Assembly (NCBI RefSeq): GCF_041262585.1
Contig: NZ_JBGCBZ010000035.1
Coordinates: 1-64,000, forward strand
DNA length: 64,000 bases
DNA from: JAOEGB01 sp041262585
GTDB lineage: Bacteria; Actinomycetota; Actinomycetes; Streptosporangiales; Streptosporangiaceae
Direction: 5' to 3'
Shown here: positions 24,975-34,419 of the stretch, one piece after another
Position numbering within the stretch: position 1 is the stretch's first letter
Layout of the letters: each line of letters starts with the position of its first letter
Position numbers and translations under genes: made by a program
The notes under the pieces: generated by a model
The model's database searches: none
Told to the model about the DNA's origin: nothing
What the model saw: the letters and a program-made list of their open reading frames with translations, nothing else

Positions 24975-27572
24975 ATGATCGAGCGGTACGTGTTGGATCT
25001 TCAGGACGTTGACGAGGCGCGGGTCGCGGTCGTTGGCGGCAAGGCCGCGCACCTGGGCGGGCTGTCGCGGATCGAGGGCATCCGCGTGCCGGCTGGGTTT
25101 TGCGTGACGACGGCCGCCTTCCGGCGGATCATGGCGGAAGCGCCGTCGATCGACGATCGGCTCGATCAGCTGTCGCGCCTGAATCCGGATGACCGGGAGG
25201 CGATCCGCACGCTCAGCGCGGAGATCCGCCGGATCATCGAAGGGATTGCCATCCCGGGCGATCTGGCGGCGGCGATCACCCGCGCGCTCGCCCAGCTCGG
25301 TGAGCAAGCCGCCTACGCCGTGCGATCCAGCGCGACGGCAGAGGACATGCCGACGGCCTCCTTCGCCGGCCAGCAGGACACGTACCTGAACGTCGTGGGG
25401 CTGGCCGCGATCCTCCAGCACGTCAGCCGGTGCTGGGCGTCGCTGTTCACCGAGCGGGCCGTGACCTACCGCCTGCGCAACGGTATCGGCCACCGTACGG
25501 TCCACATGGCCGTGGTCGTGCAGCGGATGGTCTTCCCGGATGCGGCCGGCATCCTGTTCACGGCCGACCCCGTCACGGGCAACCGGAAGGTCGCCACCGT
25601 GGACGCCAGCTTCGGCCTCGGCGAGGCCCTGGTTTCCGGCCTGGTGAACCCGGATGTCTTCAAGGTGCGCGACGGCGAGGTCGTCGCCGAGGCGGTCGCC
25701 GCCAAACAGCGTGCCGTTCAGGCCCTGCCGGCTGGCGGGACGCAGGAAGTGGCGATCGACCCGCAGCGGCAGGAGCAGCCGGCGCTGACGGATGCGCAGG
25801 TCGTGCGGCTCGTGCAGCTCGGGCGGCGGATCGAAGCGCATTTCGGCCGCCCGCAGGACATCGAATGGTGCCTGGTCGACGATGACTTCCAGATCGTGCA
25901 GAGCCGGCCAATCACCACGCTGTTCCCCATCCCCGCGGCCCGCGACCGGGAGAACCACGTCTACCTCTCCGTTGGTCATCAGCAGATGATGACCGACCCC
26001 ATGAAGCCACTGGGGCTTTCGGTGTGGCAGCTGACGGCCATGGCGCCGATGCACGAGGCCGGCGGGAGGCTGTTCGTCGACGTCACCCGGCGCCTGGCCT
26101 CGCCCGTGGGCCGCGCTGGCCTCCTGGAGATGGCGGGGAGGTCCGATCCGCTGATCAGGGACGCGCTGGAGACCGTCCTCGACCGCCACGACTTCGTCCT
26201 GGCGCTCCCGGAGGCTGGTCCCGGCGGGCCGCCGGCCGGCGGCGCGTCCGCCCCGATCGAGACCGATCCGGCCATCGTCACCGAGCTGATCGAGCGTAGC
26301 CAGGCGTCCATCGCCGCCCTGCGGCGCGACATCCGGACGAAGAGCGGACCGGCGCTGTTCGACTTCCTGCTGGAGGCCTTCCAGGAGCACAAGCGGGTCC
26401 TCAGTGATCCATTGAGCATGCAGGCGATCATGGCGGGGATGGAGGCCACCTGGTGGCTCAACGACCGGCTGCGGGAATGGCTGGGCGAGAAGAACGCGGC
26501 CGACACGCTCACGCTGTCCGCCCCCGGCAACGTCACGTCGGAGATGGGACTGGCGCTGCTCGACGTCGCGGACGTGATCCGCCCGCATCCGGAGGTGGTG
26601 GCGTTCCTGCAGGGCGTCGAGGACGACGGCTTCCTGGACGAGCTGCCGAAGTTCGCGGGCGGGACCGAAGCGCGCGACGCCATCGAGGCCTACCTCGACC
26701 GGTACGGCATGCGCTGCGTCGGCGAGATCGACATCACGAGGCCGCGTTGGCGCGAACGCCCCACCACGCTCGTGCCCGTGATCCTCGACAACGTCAGGAA
26801 CTTCGAGCCGGGCGCCGCCAAGCGGCGCTTCGAGCAAGGACGGCAGGAGGCGCAGAAGAAGGCGCAGGAGGTGCTCGAACGCCTGCGGGCACTGCCGGAC
26901 GGGGAGCACAAGGCCGACGAGACCAAGCGGATGATCGACCGGGTCCGGACCTTCATCGGCTACCGGGAGTACCCGAAGTACGGCATCGTCAGCCGCTACT
27001 TCGTCTACAAGCAGGCCTTGCTGGAAGAGGCCGAGCGCCTCGTGCAGGCCAACGTGCTTCCCGAGAAGGAGGACGTCTTCTACCTCACGTTCCAGGAGCT
27101 CCACGACGTCGTGCGCTCGAAGCAGGTGGATGACAAGCTAATTCAGCAGCGCAAGGACGCGTTCCGGTCGTACCACGCGCTCACGCCGCCCCGGGTGCTG
27201 ACATCGGATGGCGAGGTCATCGCCGGGGCGTACCGACGCGACGACGTGCCGACCGGCGCCCTGATCGGCCTACCGGTCTCCGCCGGGACCATCGAAGGGC
27301 GCGCCCGCGTCATCCTGGACATGGCCCAGGCTGATCTCGAACCGGGTGACATCCTTGTCACGGCCCACACGGACCCGAGCTGGACGCCCCTCTTCGTCGC
27401 CATCACAGGCCTGGTGACGGAGGTCGGAGGATTGATGACACACGGCGCAGTGATCGCACGGGAGTACGGCCTGCCGGCTGTCGTCAGTGTGGTAGATGCC
27501 ACCCGGCTGATTCCCGATGGGCAGCGGATCCGCGTGCACGGAAGCGACGGGTACGTCGAGATTCTGCCTTGA
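24975..27572 (+). CDS. rph: Rifampin phosphotransferase
   Basis: This 865-residue enzyme inactivates rifamycins by ATP-dependent phosphorylation, in a dikinase-like mechanism. It has an N-terminal ATP-grasp part (GGKAAHLGGLSRI, YAVRSSATAEDMPTASFAGQ, DIEWCLVDD), a large rifampin-binding middle and a C-terminal phosphohistidine domain with GGLMTHGAVIAREYGLPAVV (His823). Length and motif order match RPH proteins. The ATG at 24975 has GGAGG eight bases upstream. The RAE at 24639 indicates rifamycin-responsive expression. Confidence 0.92.
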   Translation: MIERYVLDLQDVDEARVAVVGGKAAHLGGLSRIEGIRVPAGFCVTTAAFRRIMAEAPSIDDRLDQLSRLNPDDREAIRTLSAEIRRIIEGIAIPGDLAAAITRALAQLGEQAAYAVRSSATAEDMPTASFAGQQDTYLNVVGLAAILQHVSRCWASLFTERAVTYRLRNGIGHRTVHMAVVVQRMVFPDAAGILFTADPVTGNRKVATVDASFGLGEALVSGLVNPDVFKVRDGEVVAEAVAAKQRAVQALPAGGTQEVAIDPQRQEQPALTDAQVVRLVQLGRRIEAHFGRPQDIEWCLVDDDFQIVQSRPITTLFPIPAARDRENHVYLSVGHQQMMTDPMKPLGLSVWQLTAMAPMHEAGGRLFVDVTRRLASPVGRAGLLEMAGRSDPLIRDALETVLDRHDFVLALPEAGPGGPPAGGASAPIETDPAIVTELIERSQASIAALRRDIRTKSGPALFDFLLEAFQEHKRVLSDPLSMQAIMAGMEATWWLNDRLREWLGEKNAADTLTLSAPGNVTSEMGLALLDVADVIRPHPEVVAFLQGVEDDGFLDELPKFAGGTEARDAIEAYLDRYGMRCVGEIDITRPRWRERPTTLVPVILDNVRNFEPGAAKRRFEQGRQEAQKKAQEVLERLRALPDGEHKADETKRMIDRVRTFIGYREYPKYGIVSRYFVYKQALLEEAERLVQANVLPEKEDVFYLTFQELHDVVRSKQVDDKLIQQRKDAFRSYHALTPPRVLTSDGEVIAGAYRRDDVPTGALIGLPVSAGTIEGRARVILDMAQADLEPGDILVTAHTDPSWTPLFVAITGLVTEVGGLMTHGAVIAREYGLPAVVSVVDATRLIPDGQRIRVHGSDGYVEILP

Positions 27573-28069
27573 CTGACCACTCACCGAGAAGGCCCATCTG
27601 CCTTGCCAAGCACATATTTTCCAAGCGGCACTGCCCTGCTCGGCATCCGGATCCGCCGCTGAGCGTGCTGTGGTTGGTGATGTCGACCTGGCGACGCTGC
27701 GCCGCGACGCCCACGAGGTGCTCCACTCTGAACGCAGACGGCGACTATGGCGGACTGAGCTCACAGCGGCACGAACCACCGATCCGGACTGGCAGAACGC
27801 CCGGGAGCGGTTCCTACACCATCACCCCCGCACTCTTCGGCCGCTGGGCGGGCGTCGGAGATCCGAGTGCGGGACACGTCCGGCTCTGCCGATGAGAGAA
27901 CGAATGTGGTGTCGGCCCAGGGTCCGGGAATCGAGCACGTCTGGTACCACCTGTGGCAGCATCAGGATCGTGTGACGCGCCATTCGGATGAGGTCGACGA
28001 TGTTTGGTGAACTCGGTGCCACGTGGACCACGGTGCTGGGGCCAGACCCTTCTGTAGGAAGGAGGATGC
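27573..28069. other. Intergenic stretch without a clear gene
   Basis: One weakly protein-like frame (DVDLATLRRDAHEVLHSERR near 27678) may be a decayed fragment. No RNA gene was seen. A strong ribosome-binding site, AGGAAGGAGG at about 28056, marks the next gene. Confidence 0.3.
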
Positions 28070-28429
28070 ATGGCACTGGGGCGAGTACTAGTGGTCGGTC
28101 TCGATCCCGCCATGATCCCGGGCTGGGACGCTGAGCCGGTCAAGGCGGCGATAACACGTGGTCAGGCCCGTTTTGGCGATCATGGCATCGAGGCCGACTT
28201 GTGCTTGGTGGCACTCGACGAGAACGCCGAAGGAGCGATCGTGGAGGCGCTGACCCGAAAGGACTACGCCTGCGTGGTTATTGGGGGCGGTATCCGCAAG
28301 CACGAGCCGTTGCTCGAGTTCTTCGAGAAGGTGGTCAACCTGGTCCGGCAGCATGCGCCCGGCGCGGCCATCGCCTTCAATAGCAGCCCCGAGGACAGCG
28401 CCGACGCCGCACTGCGGTGGCTGCGGTAG
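28070..28429 (+). CDS. Conserved-looking hypothetical protein, Rossmann-like
   Basis: This 119-residue cytosolic protein starts LGRVLVVGLDPAMIPGWD and continues with a strand-helix pattern (DLCLVALDENAEGAIVEAL, CVVIGGGIRKHEPLLEFFE), suggesting a single small Rossmann-like domain. I do not recognise a named family. The ATG at 28070 follows AGGAAGGAGG, one of the best ribosome-binding sites in the window, so it is very likely translated. It stands alone. Confidence 0.7.
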   Translation: MALGRVLVVGLDPAMIPGWDAEPVKAAITRGQARFGDHGIEADLCLVALDENAEGAIVEALTRKDYACVVIGGGIRKHEPLLEFFEKVVNLVRQHAPGAAIAFNSSPEDSADAALRWLR

Positions 28430-28542
28430 CCCAACAGGGCAACAGGGTCGGCCAGCGCCATTTAGGCCGGTTGCCACCGCGCTCGGTGGGCCCGCGCGTG
28501 CAATGCTGGGCTGCAACGCGCTCTTATGCCGCATTGGTCTAC

Positions 28543-28818
28543 TCATAGGCACTGCCCGCAGAGGCGCGTGTCGCCACCGACGGCGTTGCGCGCGTACGAT
28601 TCGAGCTCCTCCCGCGCGCCGCAGATTTCCCTGTAGTCCTTGGTGCAGGCAGATCCGCCGGTCGGCAGAAGGCTGATGCTTCGGCAGGTGGCGCGATGGA
28701 GGACCAGGTATGTCGAAGTGGGCCTGCGATAGGTGTTGAGCACGAAGCCATTCGGATGAACGGCGAGCCACGCGAGATAGCCGGGATCATCGTCGATGAA
28801 GTCTTGCATGTCGGCCAT
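28543..28818 (-). CDS. Small hypothetical protein with conserved cysteines
   Basis: This 91-residue protein starts MADMQDFIDDDPGYLAWLAV and continues HPNGFVLNTYRR, LHRATCRSISLL, KDYREICGAREELESYA and finally RLCGQCL. I recall this layout, with HPNGFVLN, LHRATC and a terminal CGxC, from small uncharacterised actinobacterial proteins. The three cysteine positions could bind a metal. The ATG at 28818 is preferred over the more upstream frame because MADMQDF begins the conserved part. Confidence 0.65.
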   Translation of the reverse strand: MADMQDFIDDDPGYLAWLAVHPNGFVLNTYRRPTSTYLVLHRATCRSISLLPTGGSACTKDYREICGAREELESYARNAVGGDTRLCGQCL

Positions 28819-29411
28819 GGTTGCAGTCCGCGCCCGCCCGAACGGTTGGGTAGGCCGTACCACGAGGTGCCCGAAGGTCACGGGTCCTTTTCGGTACGGC
28901 CCCCCGCCGAACCGACGAGGTCGCCGTCGCGGGTCACATGCTTGCCGTTCGACTCCATCATGAGCTGCTGGAGGTAGGCGCCACCGCGGCGGTCAGGAAC
29001 AACGCCAGCGTCTTGACCGCGGCATAGGCGGCATGGTGCCAGTCACCGATCGGGGCGTCGCCGAAGCTGTTCACGCCTGACCCCCTCAGCCGACGGCGGC
29101 GACGGCGTACAACCGCCGCCACGGGGGTCATGTTCCTTCGGTGCCGTGGCCGGCTCCCACCTCTGTCGGTGGCCGGAGCGTTGCCCTTGCTTTCTGACCT
29201 GCCGTCCTGTCACATACACACGACCTAGCGTGGCAACTATGACAAGCAACGGTGATGTTCTGGCAGCGGGCCGTACCCAGTTCATCACCGGTGTTTCCCA
29301 GAGCCTGGGCGTCCAACCAGGTCGGGGTGAGCCGGCGCGCCACTACGATCCCGCAGGCAAGCTCGCCGACGAGGTTCGTCGGCCGGTACGTCCTCGACGG
29401 CGCGTTGGACG
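28819..29411. other. Intergenic stretch without a clear gene
   Basis: A plus-strand frame from the ATG at 29239 (MTSNGDVLAAGRTQFITGVS) is weakly protein-like for about 60 codons, but it runs into sequence antisense to the next gene. I see no RNA gene or strong hairpin. Confidence 0.3.
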
Positions 29412-30173
29412 TCAGGCGAAGCGCTCGATCGTCACGGGAATCAGCCCTTCGAAACGCATCACCGTGGTCAGCTCCCGCAGCAGAGGCCTCGTGATGTCGC
29501 GGGATCGGTCGCCCAGGCAGGCGGTCAGGTCGAGGCACCAGGCCACGCCAGGGCCGATCCGGCGAAGATCCCAGGTGAACAGGTCGTGGGCCACCCGCAG
29601 GCGAGCAGTGCCGACTACGCGAGCCCGCGGATCCGCGAAGTCATCGGCAAGCGTCATCTGCCAGACCCTCTGTAGGTATGCCAGGCCGTCCTTGCCCAGT
29701 TCGTTGGCGAACAGGATCCGGTAGACCCGCTTGTCGTGGAACCCCTCGGGCACTTCCGGAGGGCTGAGCCGTAGCGGAGCCGAGCCGGTCAACGGCTGAC
29801 AGTCGTGGAAGTAGGTCCGCAATGTCGTCTCGTCGGGAAGCTCACCCGCGCCGAGCCGACGGTAGACGATCTCAGCATCGCGTCGCTGGACCGCGACGAT
29901 CCGGGCGCGCAGTTCCGGATCGCTGCGCATTCCGCGGCCGAAGGCCGCCGAACTCCACCAGCCGCCATCCGCCGAGGTCCACGCGGCGTTGTTCAGGCCG
30001 GTCGCCGTGTGGTCATCGGCGAGCATGAACTCCTCAACGGCGATTCCATCCGGCTGTGCCGATGGATCGTCGCCCGGGGTCTCAGGAAAGATCAAATAGT
30101 AGTCGAGCGCTGGCTGTGGCGTGCACGCGCCGATAGCCGTCGTCTCCCCGAACCGGCGCATGTCAGTCGTCAT
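29412..30173 (-). CDS. Hypothetical protein
   Basis: This 253-residue soluble protein has no motif I recognise. It opens MTTDMRRFGETTAIGA and contains EEFMLADDHTATGLNNAAW, a charged middle and AHDLFTWDLRRIGPGVAWCL before the end LIPVTIERFA. Composition and codon use are those of a real gene. The ATG at 30173 is chosen because GGAAGG lies nine bases upstream. It is divergent from nothing recognisable and precedes no obvious operon partner. Confidence 0.7.
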   Translation of the reverse strand: MTTDMRRFGETTAIGACTPQPALDYYLIFPETPGDDPSAQPDGIAVEEFMLADDHTATGLNNAAWTSADGGWWSSAAFGRGMRSDPELRARIVAVQRRDAEIVYRRLGAGELPDETTLRTYFHDCQPLTGSAPLRLSPPEVPEGFHDKRVYRILFANELGKDGLAYLQRVWQMTLADDFADPRARVVGTARLRVAHDLFTWDLRRIGPGVAWCLDLTACLGDRSRDITRPLLRELTTVMRFEGLIPVTIERFA

Positions 30174-30351
30174 ACGCCACATCCTTCCGTTTGCCGCGGG
30201 CCGGCGCGGGCGGAGCGCCCTCCCTCATACTTGGGATCTACAGCGTAAAGGCACAGTGCTGGGCAGCGTAAAGGCTCTCCCGCCGCTGCATGATCCAGGC
30301 GTCGCGGCCGGCACTCTGTCGAATTCCGGCAGGGGAGCCTGCCTGGCGTCC

Positions 30352-31812
30352 TCAGCGACCGACTCGAGGAACTTCGGGTTGAGCCCGTCGATCAGGTCGC
30401 TCGTCCGGGGGAACGGCCCGCGACCGGGGCGCCCCGCCGTCCGAGCGGCGTGCGCCGAAACTTCCCAGAAGCGTTTCGAGTAAGGGCAGAGCGCGCGTCA
30501 CCTGCCGCGCCCGGATGGCCACGTCCCACAGCGGCTCCAACTTCTTCCACCCGCCCGCATAGGTGAGGTGGCGCAGCCGGTCGCCCAGGAGCGGCTTGGT
30601 GGCCGCGCCGCGCCAGATCGCGCTCCACCGGTAGAAGTCCCGGTAGGCCCGCCAGTACCCGTCCTCGAGCTGCTGGGCGCTCATTCCCACCGGCCGGTAC
30701 ACGACGTGCCGCGTGTCGTACCGGTCCCAGTCCTGGTGCAGCATCCGGCCCTCGGCCGCCATCCGCTGGTACAGGGCGGTGCCCGGGTATGGGGTCATGA
30801 TGTGGAACGTGGCGGTCTCGATGCCCTGCTCGACCGCCCATTGGACGGTACGGTCGAACACGTCGGGCCGGTCCCCGTCCATGCCGAACACGAAGCTGGC
30901 GTTCACCATCACGCCCAGGTCGTGCAGCCGCCGTACCACCGTGGCGTAGTCGCGGCCGATGTTCTGCCGCTTGCGCTGCGCCGCCAGGTTGTCCCCGTTG
31001 ATGGTTTCGAAGCCGACGAACAGGCTGCGCAGTCCTGCGGCGACCGCCTGCTCCAACAGCCCCGGGGCGAGCACCGAGTCGACCGTACCGGCGGCCTGCC
31101 AGAGCCGCCCCATCCCGGCCATTCCGGCGAAGAGCGCCTCGGCGAAGCGCCGGTTGCCCAGGAGGTGGTCGTCGAGGAAGTACAGATGCCGCCCGGGCAG
31201 CCGGTCGATCTCGGCCAGCGCCGCGTCCACGGTCTGCGTGTAGAAGGACCGGCCACCGGTGAAGAACGCGTCCTTGTAGCAGAAGTCGCAGTGGTGCGGG
31301 CAGCCCCGCGAGACCACGATCGAGTTGGGCACCAGGTACCGGCGCCGGTCGATCAGGTCCCGCCGTACCGGCGGAAGGTCGGTCAGCGTCCGGCGGGTCG
31401 AGTGGTAGCGGGCTCGCGGGTGTCCATGGCGGAAGTCGGCCAGGAACTCGGGCCAGGTGTCCTCTCCCGGGCCGGTGACGATGGTGTCCGCGTGCGCGGC
31501 GGCCTCCTCGGGCAGGGAGGTGACGTGCAGCCCGCCCATCACCACGTACACGCCTCGGGCCCGGTACGCGTCGGCGAGTTCGTACGCCCGGCGGGCCGAG
31601 GTGATGTAGGGCTGGATCACCGCCAGGTCGGGACGGTCGTCGTCCAGGCGCAGCCGCTGGACGTGCTCGTCCCAGATCCGCACCTCGTCGTCGTCGCGCA
31701 GGTAGCCGGCCAGGGTGGCGAGCCCCAGGGGCGGGAACAGCGAGTACTTGACCGGCCGGAACAGCGGGCTGGTGGCCTCGGTCAGTGCCGGCAGCACCAT
31801 GGTGACGCGCAT
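30352..31812 (-). CDS. B12-binding radical SAM protein
   Basis: This 486-residue enzyme has an N-terminal cobalamin-binding domain (YSLFPPLGLATLAGYLRD, VVMGGLHVTSLPEEA) and a radical SAM core with CPHHCDFCY, the CxxxCxxC cluster motif. YFLDDHLLGN and VGFETINGDN follow as in RCCLKC-type/BchE-like members, and the C-terminus is helical (residues 380-486). Such enzymes methylate or rearrange unactivated carbons, often in secondary metabolism. No pathway genes are adjacent, so the substrate is unknown. The start is ATG at 31812. Confidence 0.85.
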   Translation of the reverse strand: MRVTMVLPALTEATSPLFRPVKYSLFPPLGLATLAGYLRDDDEVRIWDEHVQRLRLDDDRPDLAVIQPYITSARRAYELADAYRARGVYVVMGGLHVTSLPEEAAAHADTIVTGPGEDTWPEFLADFRHGHPRARYHSTRRTLTDLPPVRRDLIDRRRYLVPNSIVVSRGCPHHCDFCYKDAFFTGGRSFYTQTVDAALAEIDRLPGRHLYFLDDHLLGNRRFAEALFAGMAGMGRLWQAAGTVDSVLAPGLLEQAVAAGLRSLFVGFETINGDNLAAQRKRQNIGRDYATVVRRLHDLGVMVNASFVFGMDGDRPDVFDRTVQWAVEQGIETATFHIMTPYPGTALYQRMAAEGRMLHQDWDRYDTRHVVYRPVGMSAQQLEDGYWRAYRDFYRWSAIWRGAATKPLLGDRLRHLTYAGGWKKLEPLWDVAIRARQVTRALPLLETLLGSFGARRSDGGAPRSRAVPPDERPDRRAQPEVPRVGR

Positions 31813-32066
31813 GCTCCGGATGTTAGAGAGCAGATGTGGAGCCCCTGGGCTTGTCGTGTGCCAACCCGGTGCAGATCTCGCACATGCATTAAGACCGAGC
31901 GGTTCGAGAAGTGCGTCGCGACCCCCAAGCTGATGTCCTGCCGCCATGCGTTGCGGCCCGAGCGCCCCTGGCGGCCGGGTCGCGACGACCCGGGTCATCG
32001 ACGGGGACCGCCCGGCGCCCCTGGCCGCACGTAGTCTGTCGTTGGTCGATTTCATGCTGGGGTCGC

Positions 32067-32756
32067 TCAGGAAGGCGCGTGGAGCTGCGCCCGGATGGCG
32101 TCCATGACGGTGTCCGGCGACGCTGAGCTTCGGAAGGTCGCCACGACGATCTGGCCGGTGTCGTGGTCGCGCTCGTCCCGTGATTTCTCCAGATGCCGAA
32201 ATGTCGTGATGACATATTGGAGGGCGTGGTCCAGAGGCCCGAACGGGTCGTGGCGGCCGTTGTCCCGGAGCCATCCGCGTAGCACCTGGTTGTGCGCCGC
32301 CACGACGGAGGCGGCCATGAGCTCGGCGCGCAGGGCGGCATCGGGGGAGTCCCCGAGCCAGTCGCCGACGAACTCCCGGAACAGGCGCTGGTAGCGGGCG
32401 ACGCTGACGATCTCCCGATCGCGGAGCGCGGGGACCTTGCCGACCAGGCGGTAGCGCTGGAGTGAGACCTCGGCGTCCTCCACGTAGCGCGTCAGCACGA
32501 TGCGGACGGCGTCGCACACGGCCACGATCGCGGTGTCGGCGGTCGAGGCGGCGAGGCGCGCCCGCACCTGGTCGAGCAGGGCGTCGTGGTCCGGGAAGAT
32601 CACGTCTTCCTTGGACCGGTAACACCGGAAGAACGTGCTGCGGCTCACGCCGGCTCTGGCGGCGATGTCGTCGACCGTCGTCTCGTCGTAGCCGCGCTCG
32701 TCGAAGAGCGCCGTCGCCGCCTCGGCGAGTCGCTGGCTGACAGGTGATCGGGGCAT
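32067..32756 (-). CDS. TetR-family regulator of the acyl-CoA carboxylase operon
   Basis: This 229-residue repressor has an N-terminal helix-turn-helix (about 8-52) with TVDDIAARAGVSRSTFFRCY, then a ligand-binding helical domain (QRYRLVGKVPALRDREIVSV). The ATG at 32756 starts MPRSPVSQRLAEAATALF. It is divergent from the acyl-CoA carboxylase genes across 97 bp containing a perfect inverted repeat, so it most likely represses them and itself in response to an acyl-CoA or related metabolite (inference). Confidence 0.85.
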   Translation of the reverse strand: MPRSPVSQRLAEAATALFDERGYDETTVDDIAARAGVSRSTFFRCYRSKEDVIFPDHDALLDQVRARLAASTADTAIVAVCDAVRIVLTRYVEDAEVSLQRYRLVGKVPALRDREIVSVARYQRLFREFVGDWLGDSPDAALRAELMAASVVAAHNQVLRGWLRDNGRHDPFGPLDHALQYVITTFRHLEKSRDERDHDTGQIVVATFRSSASPDTVMDAIRAQLHAPS

Positions 32757-32781
32757 CCGCTCAGTCTCCCAGGCCCGGGGG

Positions 32782-32830
32782 TTGTCCGCCGTCCTGAAAC
32801 TCAGTATCGTCCATGTAAAACTGAGTTTCA
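32782..32830. promoter_or_regulatory. Promoter and TetR operator of the carboxylase operon
   Basis: TGAAACTCAGT (32795-32805) and ACTGAGTTTCA (32820-32830) are perfect 11-bp inverted repeats with 14 bp between them. A plus-strand promoter TTGTCC-N17-TATCGT (32782-32810) overlaps the operator, so a bound repressor would block polymerase. It lies between divergent tetR and carboxyltransferase genes. Confidence 0.7.
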
Positions 32831-32853
32831 ATCCGCGATCCGAGTGGTGATCA

Positions 32854-34419
32854 ATGAATCGGCACACGACGGCGAGCAGGCTGGCCGCGCTCGACGACCG
32901 GCTGCACCAGGCCGTACACGTCAATGCCGCCCGGGCCGCCGAGAAGCAGCACGCCAAGGGCAGGCTGAGCGCGCGGGAGCGGATCGAGCGGCTGCTCGAC
33001 CCGGGGTCGTTCGTCGAACTGGACGCGCTCGCCCGGCACCGCAGCACCGCCTTCGGCCTGGACGGGAACCGGGTGGACGGCGACGGCGTGATCACGGGTC
33101 ACGGCACGGTCGACGGCCGTGCCGTGTGCGTCTTCGCCCAGGACTTCACCGTCTTCGGCGGCAGTCTCGGCGAGGTCTACGGCGAGAAGATCTGCAAGGT
33201 CATGGATCTCGCGCTGAGAACCGGATCGCCGATCATCGGAATCAACGAGGGCGCCGGGGCGCGCATCCAGGAGGGCGTGGTCTCGCTCGGGCTCTACGGC
33301 GAGATCTTCCGCAGGAACGTCCACGCCTCGGGTGTGATCCCGCAGATCTCGCTCATCATGGGCGCCTGTGCCGGCGGCCATGTCTACTCGCCGGCCCTCA
33401 CCGACTTCACCGTCATGGTCGAGGGGACCTCGCACATGTTCGTCACCGGCCCCGACGTCATCAAGACGGTTACCGGCGAGGACGTCAGCTTCGAGGAGCT
33501 CGGCGGGGCGCGGACCCACAACACCAGAAGCGGCAACGCCCACTACCTGGCCGACGACGAGGACGACGCGCTCGACTACGTCAAGGCGCTGCTGTCCTAT
33601 CTGCCGCGCAACAACCTGGACGATGCTCCGGCGGAGGGACACGAGGCGGACCTGGAGATCGGCGAGACCGACCGAGGGCTCGACACGCTCGTGCCCGACT
33701 CGCCGAACCAGCCCTATGACATGCGGATCATCATCGAGTCGATCCTCGACGACGCGAACTTCCTCGAAGTGCAGGCCCTGTTCGCGCCCAACATCATCGT
33801 GGGCTTCGGCCGTGTCGACGGCCAGCCCGTGGGTGTCGTCGCCAACCAGCCCATGCAGTTGGCCGGCATCCTCGACATCAACGCCTCGGAGAAGGCCGCC
33901 CGGTTCGTTCGGACCTGTGATGCCTTCAACGTCCCCGTGCTCACGCTCGTCGACGTCCCCGGCTTCCTGCCGGGCACCGATCAGGAGTGGAACGGGATCA
34001 TCCGCCGCGGGGCCAAGCTCCTGTACGCCTACGCCGAGGCCACCGTCCCGCTGCTGACCGTCATCACCCGCAAGGCGTACGGCGGGGCGTACGACGTCAT
34101 GGGGTCCAAGCACCTCGGCGCGGACGTCAATCTCGCCTGGCCGAGCGCGCAGGTCGCCGTCATGGGAGCCCAGGGGGCGGTGAACATCCTCTACCGCAAG
34201 GAGCTGGCTTCGGCCGCCGATCCGGAGGCCCTGCGCGCCAAGCTGGTCGCCGAGTACGAGGACACGCTGGCCAACCCCTACCAGGCCGCCGAGCGCGGCT
34301 ACGTCGACGCCGTGATCCCGCCGCGCGAGACCCGGCGGGAGATCGTCCGGTCCCTGCGGCTGCTGCGGAGCAAGCGGGCGGCCCTCCCGCCCAAGAAGCA
34401 CGGGAACATCCCGCTTTGA
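32854..34419 (+). CDS. pccB: Acyl-CoA carboxylase beta subunit (carboxyltransferase)
   Basis: This 521-residue subunit transfers CO2 from biotin to acyl-CoA. It has the crotonase-fold N-half (INEGAGARIQEG, GACAGGHVYSPALTDF, MVEGTSHMFVTGPDV) and the C-half with LVDVPGFLPGTDQEW and KAYGGAYDVMGSKHLGAD. The residue after GGAY is Asp414, which in characterised actinobacterial enzymes accompanies propionyl-CoA preference. ATG at 32854 directly follows the TetR operator. The stop overlaps the epsilon subunit start, and the biotin subunit follows. Confidence 0.92.
   Translation: MNRHTTASRLAALDDRLHQAVHVNAARAAEKQHAKGRLSARERIERLLDPGSFVELDALARHRSTAFGLDGNRVDGDGVITGHGTVDGRAVCVFAQDFTVFGGSLGEVYGEKICKVMDLALRTGSPIIGINEGAGARIQEGVVSLGLYGEIFRRNVHASGVIPQISLIMGACAGGHVYSPALTDFTVMVEGTSHMFVTGPDVIKTVTGEDVSFEELGGARTHNTRSGNAHYLADDEDDALDYVKALLSYLPRNNLDDAPAEGHEADLEIGETDRGLDTLVPDSPNQPYDMRIIIESILDDANFLEVQALFAPNIIVGFGRVDGQPVGVVANQPMQLAGILDINASEKAARFVRTCDAFNVPVLTLVDVPGFLPGTDQEWNGIIRRGAKLLYAYAEATVPLLTVITRKAYGGAYDVMGSKHLGADVNLAWPSAQVAVMGAQGAVNILYRKELASAADPEALRAKLVAEYEDTLANPYQAAERGYVDAVIPPRETRREIVRSLRLLRSKRAALPPKKHGNIPL

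Noticed and set aside
24603..27104. An 833-codon minus-strand open frame opposite rph
   Set aside because: It is rich in Asp/His/Arg/Gly with no motifs; the plus strand encodes an unmistakable rifampin phosphotransferase.
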